A DNA stretch of 64,000 bases, taken from contig NZ_FNFZ01000008.1 in the NCBI RefSeq assembly GCF_900101015.1, positions 46,068 through 110,067 of the forward strand. The letters are read 5' to 3'. The position numbers and the translations under genes are program-made. The DNA comes from Sarcina sp. DSM 11001. Lineage in GTDB: Bacteria; Bacillota; Clostridia; Lachnospirales; Lachnospiraceae. Positions 61,565 to 64,000 of this stretch are shown here, piece after piece. The notes beneath the pieces are model-generated. The model was not told the DNA's origin. It saw only the letters and a list, made by a program, of their open reading frames with translations, and did not search any database. Position 1 is the first letter of the stretch. Each line of letters starts with the position of its first letter.

Positions 61565-61597
61565 GCTCCCAGCCCGCTCCAAGCACTCGGATTCCGC

Positions 61598-63862
61598 TCA
61601 TTTGTCAAAAAGGTCAAGATCCTCCAGGGAAACCTGGGAATATCTTCCCTTGCCGGTCCTGTCTCTGCGGACAGGCCTCCCGGTGAAGGGATCCCTTTCC
61701 GGGCTGCTCTGACTGTCCTCTTTTTCTTCTGCCGGGGCAGATGCGCCGGCTTTATTTTCCTCTGCAGGGACGGATGCGCCGCCTGCAGCTCCCTCTGCAG
61801 GCACAGCTTCCCTGTCCGAAACTTCCGGGTTTTCCTCTTCAGGGGACGGAGTTCCGCCCTCCGAAGCCTTGCGGGCCGCGCGGACCGTATCAAACATCTT
61901 CATGAATTCCTTGCCGGTGATGGTCTCCTGACGGATCAGGAAATCCGCGATCACATCCAGGGCATCCATATTTTCCGAAAGGATCCGCTTGGCTTCTTTA
62001 TAGCTTTCCTCCAGGATCCGGCGGACCTCCTCGTCCACCGCCGCGGCAGTGACATCGCTGCAGTTGAGGACAGGACGGCCGTCAAGATACTGGCTCTCGA
62101 CCGTGGCCAGGCCCATGAGGCCGAAGCGGTCGCTCATACCGTACTGGGTGACCATATTCCTTGCCAGCGCAGTGGCGCGCTCGATATCATTGGCAGCCCC
62201 GGTCGTGACACTTTCAAATTTCAGCTCCTCGGCCGCGCGGCCGCCCAGGAAGCCGACGATCATGGCTTCCAGCTCAGCTTTGCTGTTGAGATATTTTTCC
62301 TCTTCAGGGACCTGCATGACATAGCCGAGCGCTCCCATGGTGCGAGGGACGATGGTGATCTTCTGGACCGGCTCGGAGTTTTTCTGCACCGCACTGATCA
62401 GGGCATGGCCGACCTCGTGATAGGACACGATGCGCCTCTCCTCCTTGCTCATGATGCGGTCCTTTTTCTCCTTGCCGACCAGGACCTGCTCGACAGCTTC
62501 GAAGAGGTCCTTCTGGCTGACATACTGGCGGTGGGCCTTGACCGCGTTGATGGCGGCTTCATTGATCATATTGGCCAGGTCGGAACCCACAGCTCCGCTC
62601 GTGGCCAGAGCGATCTCCTCCAGATCCACCGTTTCATCCATTTTGACATCTTTCGCGTGGACCTTGAGGATGGCGATGCGTCCCTTGAGGTCCGGCCTGT
62701 CGACGATGATGCGCCGGTCAAAGCGGCCGGGGCGCAGCAGGGCCTTGTCCAGGATCTCGGGCCGGTTGGTGGCCCCGATGATCAGGATACCCTTGGAGGC
62801 CTCAAAGCCGTCCATCTCAGAGAGCAGCTGGTTGAGAGTCTGCTCCCTCTCCTCGTTGCCCCCTCCATACCGGGAGTCACGGCTTCGGCCGATGGCGTCG
62901 ATCTCATCGATAAAAATGATACAAGGTGCATTCTTATTGGCTTCCTTGAACAGATCACGCACTCGGGAAGCGCCCACGCCGACATAGAGCTCGATGAAAT
63001 CCGAGCCTGTCAGGGAAAAGAAAGGCACATGCGCCTCTCCGGCGACAGCCTTGGCGAGCAGGGTCTTGCCTGTTCCGGGAGGCCCCACGAGAAGGGCTCC
63101 CTTGGGAAGTTTTGCGCCGATCTTGACATACCGGCCCGGATTGTGCAGGAAATCGACGACCTCGACCAGGGACTCCTTGGCCTCATCCTCTCCTGCGACA
63201 TCCTTGAAGGTGACCCCGGTCTCCTGCTGGACATATTCCTTGGCCGTGCTCTTGCCAACGCCCATAATACCGCCGCGGCCGCCCATCCTCTTGAACAGTA
63301 TGCTGAGCAGCCCCCACATCAGCAGGATGGGGAGCACATAGGACAGCAGAAAAGAGACCACCATTCCGGAGCTGTCCGGCACATAAGGATTGTAGGTGAT
63401 CTTAGCGTCCATCAGGCGCTGGGTAAGAGCGTCCTCCGACTCCGCAATACCCGTGTACAGGACGGCATCAGAATCCTTCAGGTGGATCTCCAGGCGGTCC
63501 GACTTCATGTCGACCTCAGTGACCTTTTCCTGCTGGATATACTTGATGAATTCATTGTAGGAGATCTTGCGGGACTCTCCGTTGTCCCGCATGAAATAGC
63601 TGATGCAGGCAAAAAGGACCACGGTCAGAAGCAGCAGGAGAAACAGACTCTGCCGCGGCGGCTGTCCGTTTCCGTTCCCGTTTCCGTCGCCGCCGTCTCC
63701 GCTGCCATTGCCGCCGTTGTCGCTGCCGCCTTTGCCTTTTCCCCGGTTCCCGCGGCCATTGCCGCCTTTTCCGTCTCCTGTCCCGAACAGATCCCCGGGG
63801 TTAAACAGTTCGAGCCACCGGGCTATACGGGAACTCCGGTATTTTTCCATTCTTTCAGTCAT
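61598..63862 (-). CDS. ftsH: ATP-dependent zinc metalloprotease FtsH (second copy)
   Basis: 754 residues, about 140 longer than the first FtsH. Before the first membrane segment (about 72–90) lies a stretch of about 40 residues made almost only of Gly, Asn, Asp and Lys. The AAA module has [22 protein letters not shown] and [20 protein letters not shown]; the zinc site is SYHEVGHAL. After the protease domain, about 100 residues rich in Glu, Pro, Ala and Ser end in [14 protein letters not shown]. The start follows AAAGGAGA by about 13 bases, a long spacing. Confidence 0.95.
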   Translation of the reverse strand: MTERMEKYRSSRIARWLELFNPGDLFGTGDGKGGNGRGNRGKGKGGSDNGGNGSGDGGDGNGNGNGQPPRQSLFLLLLLTVVLFACISYFMRDNGESRKISYNEFIKYIQQEKVTEVDMKSDRLEIHLKDSDAVLYTGIAESEDALTQRLMDAKITYNPYVPDSSGMVVSFLLSYVLPILLMWGLLSILFKRMGGRGGIMGVGKSTAKEYVQQETGVTFKDVAGEDEAKESLVEVVDFLHNPGRYVKIGAKLPKGALLVGPPGTGKTLLAKAVAGEAHVPFFSLTGSDFIELYVGVGASRVRDLFKEANKNAPCIIFIDEIDAIGRSRDSRYGGGNEEREQTLNQLLSEMDGFEASKGILIIGATNRPEILDKALLRPGRFDRRIIVDRPDLKGRIAILKVHAKDVKMDETVDLEEIALATSGAVGSDLANMINEAAINAVKAHRQYVSQKDLFEAVEQVLVGKEKKDRIMSKEERRIVSYHEVGHALISAVQKNSEPVQKITIVPRTMGALGYVMQVPEEEKYLNSKAELEAMIVGFLGGRAAEELKFESVTTGAANDIERATALARNMVTQYGMSDRFGLMGLATVESQYLDGRPVLNCSDVTAAAVDEEVRRILEESYKEAKRILSENMDALDVIADFLIRQETITGKEFMKMFDTVRAARKASEGGTPSPEEENPEVSDREAVPAEGAAGGASVPAEENKAGASAPAEEKEDSQSSPERDPFTGRPVRRDRTGKGRYSQVSLEDLDLFDK

Positions 63863-63929
63863 TTATAATAACCTGTCTCCTTTAATCTCCTGCCGTTTGT
63901 AAAAAAATGATCGATAAGCGCCCGGGCGC

Positions 63930-64000
63930 TCAGCTTTCGAAGATTCCGTCGTCCTTCCTGCGGGCTTCCTCTTCTTCCTCCTCTTCTCTCTTCTTTTTCT
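63930..64000 (-). CDS. C-terminal end of an unidentified gene (runs off the window)
   Basis: The minus strand holds 23 codons before a TGA at 63930–63932, reading KKKREEEEEEEARRKDDGIF and then ES. The charged Lys/Glu/Arg run suggests the tail of a larger protein transcribed upstream of ftsH. Too little is visible for a name. Other frames are also open over this short stretch, so frame choice rests on the stop position 67 bases before ftsH. Confidence 0.45.
   Translation of the reverse strand, partial: KKKREEEEEEEARRKDDGIFES

Overview
The window looks like chromosome from a Gram-positive, low-oxygen Clostridia bacterium, most likely Lachnospiraceae or a close relative with fairly high GC. Supporting signs are the strong AGGAGG ribosome sites, an A-type flavodiiron protein, a WhiA/RapZ/MurB/HprK/UvrC cluster, a LeuA–ProS–CdaA/CdaR run, and a bacterial PTS with CcpA/LacI-type operators. 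The hup–rqcP–divIC–tilS–hpt–ftsH run lacks the sporulation genes (yabP, yabQ, spoIIE) that sit in it in spore formers, so the organism may not sporulate. This assignment is inference from gene content. No rRNA, tRNA, CRISPR array, phage or intact insertion sequence was seen.

Layout. 1–4.0 kb: the N-terminal part of a large secreted surface protein with 25-residue acidic repeats, then a membrane-bound LuxR-type regulator. 4.5–9.1 kb, the only plus-strand block: flavodiiron protein, TSCPD protein, MurG and an orphan HipA-like kinase. 9.3–21.7 kb: carbohydrate region with PTS Enzyme I, HPr, an EIIBCA permease, a HAD phosphatase, a LacI regulator, an amylosucrase-like enzyme and a second GH13 enzyme. 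The permease and amylosucrase promoters share the same cre/LacI-type operator just after the -10 box. 22–27.6 kb: FtsH, Hpt, TilS, DivIC, RqcP, HU. 27.9–39.5 kb: Cca, ProS, LeuA, CdaR, CdaA, two unknown membrane proteins, ComF, RecD2. 39.5–40.4 kb: an RNA-like structured intergenic region. 40.4–47.6 kb: UvrA and UvrB separated by an accessory AAA-ATPase/PD-(D/E)XK gene. 47.7–54.4 kb: S1 protein, MntP-like exporter, SH3 membrane protein, UppP, aminotransferase, GNAT protein. 55–64 kb: Crh-like protein, WhiA, RapZ, MurB, HprK, UvrC, a second FtsH and the end of one more gene.

Three things stand out. First, the 900-base gap between recD2 and uvrA holds two opposed copies of a roughly 240-nt element whose stems differ but pair in both copies while loops and joining strands are conserved. 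This is the pattern of a structured non-coding RNA, possibly of HEARO/omega-RNA type. Second, the two jobs of HPr appear split: the HPr at 11.4 kb keeps His15 but has Lys at 46, while the HPr-like protein at 55.1 kb keeps Ser46 but has Gly at 15 and sits in the cluster carrying HPr kinase. Third, this genome repeatedly grows short tandem repeats. Low-complexity, in-frame insertions or tails occur in MurG, both GH13 enzymes, the LuxR regulator, FtsH, DivIC, UvrB and surface proteins, and many intergenic regions carry 15–41-nt tandem arrays or dispersed palindromes.
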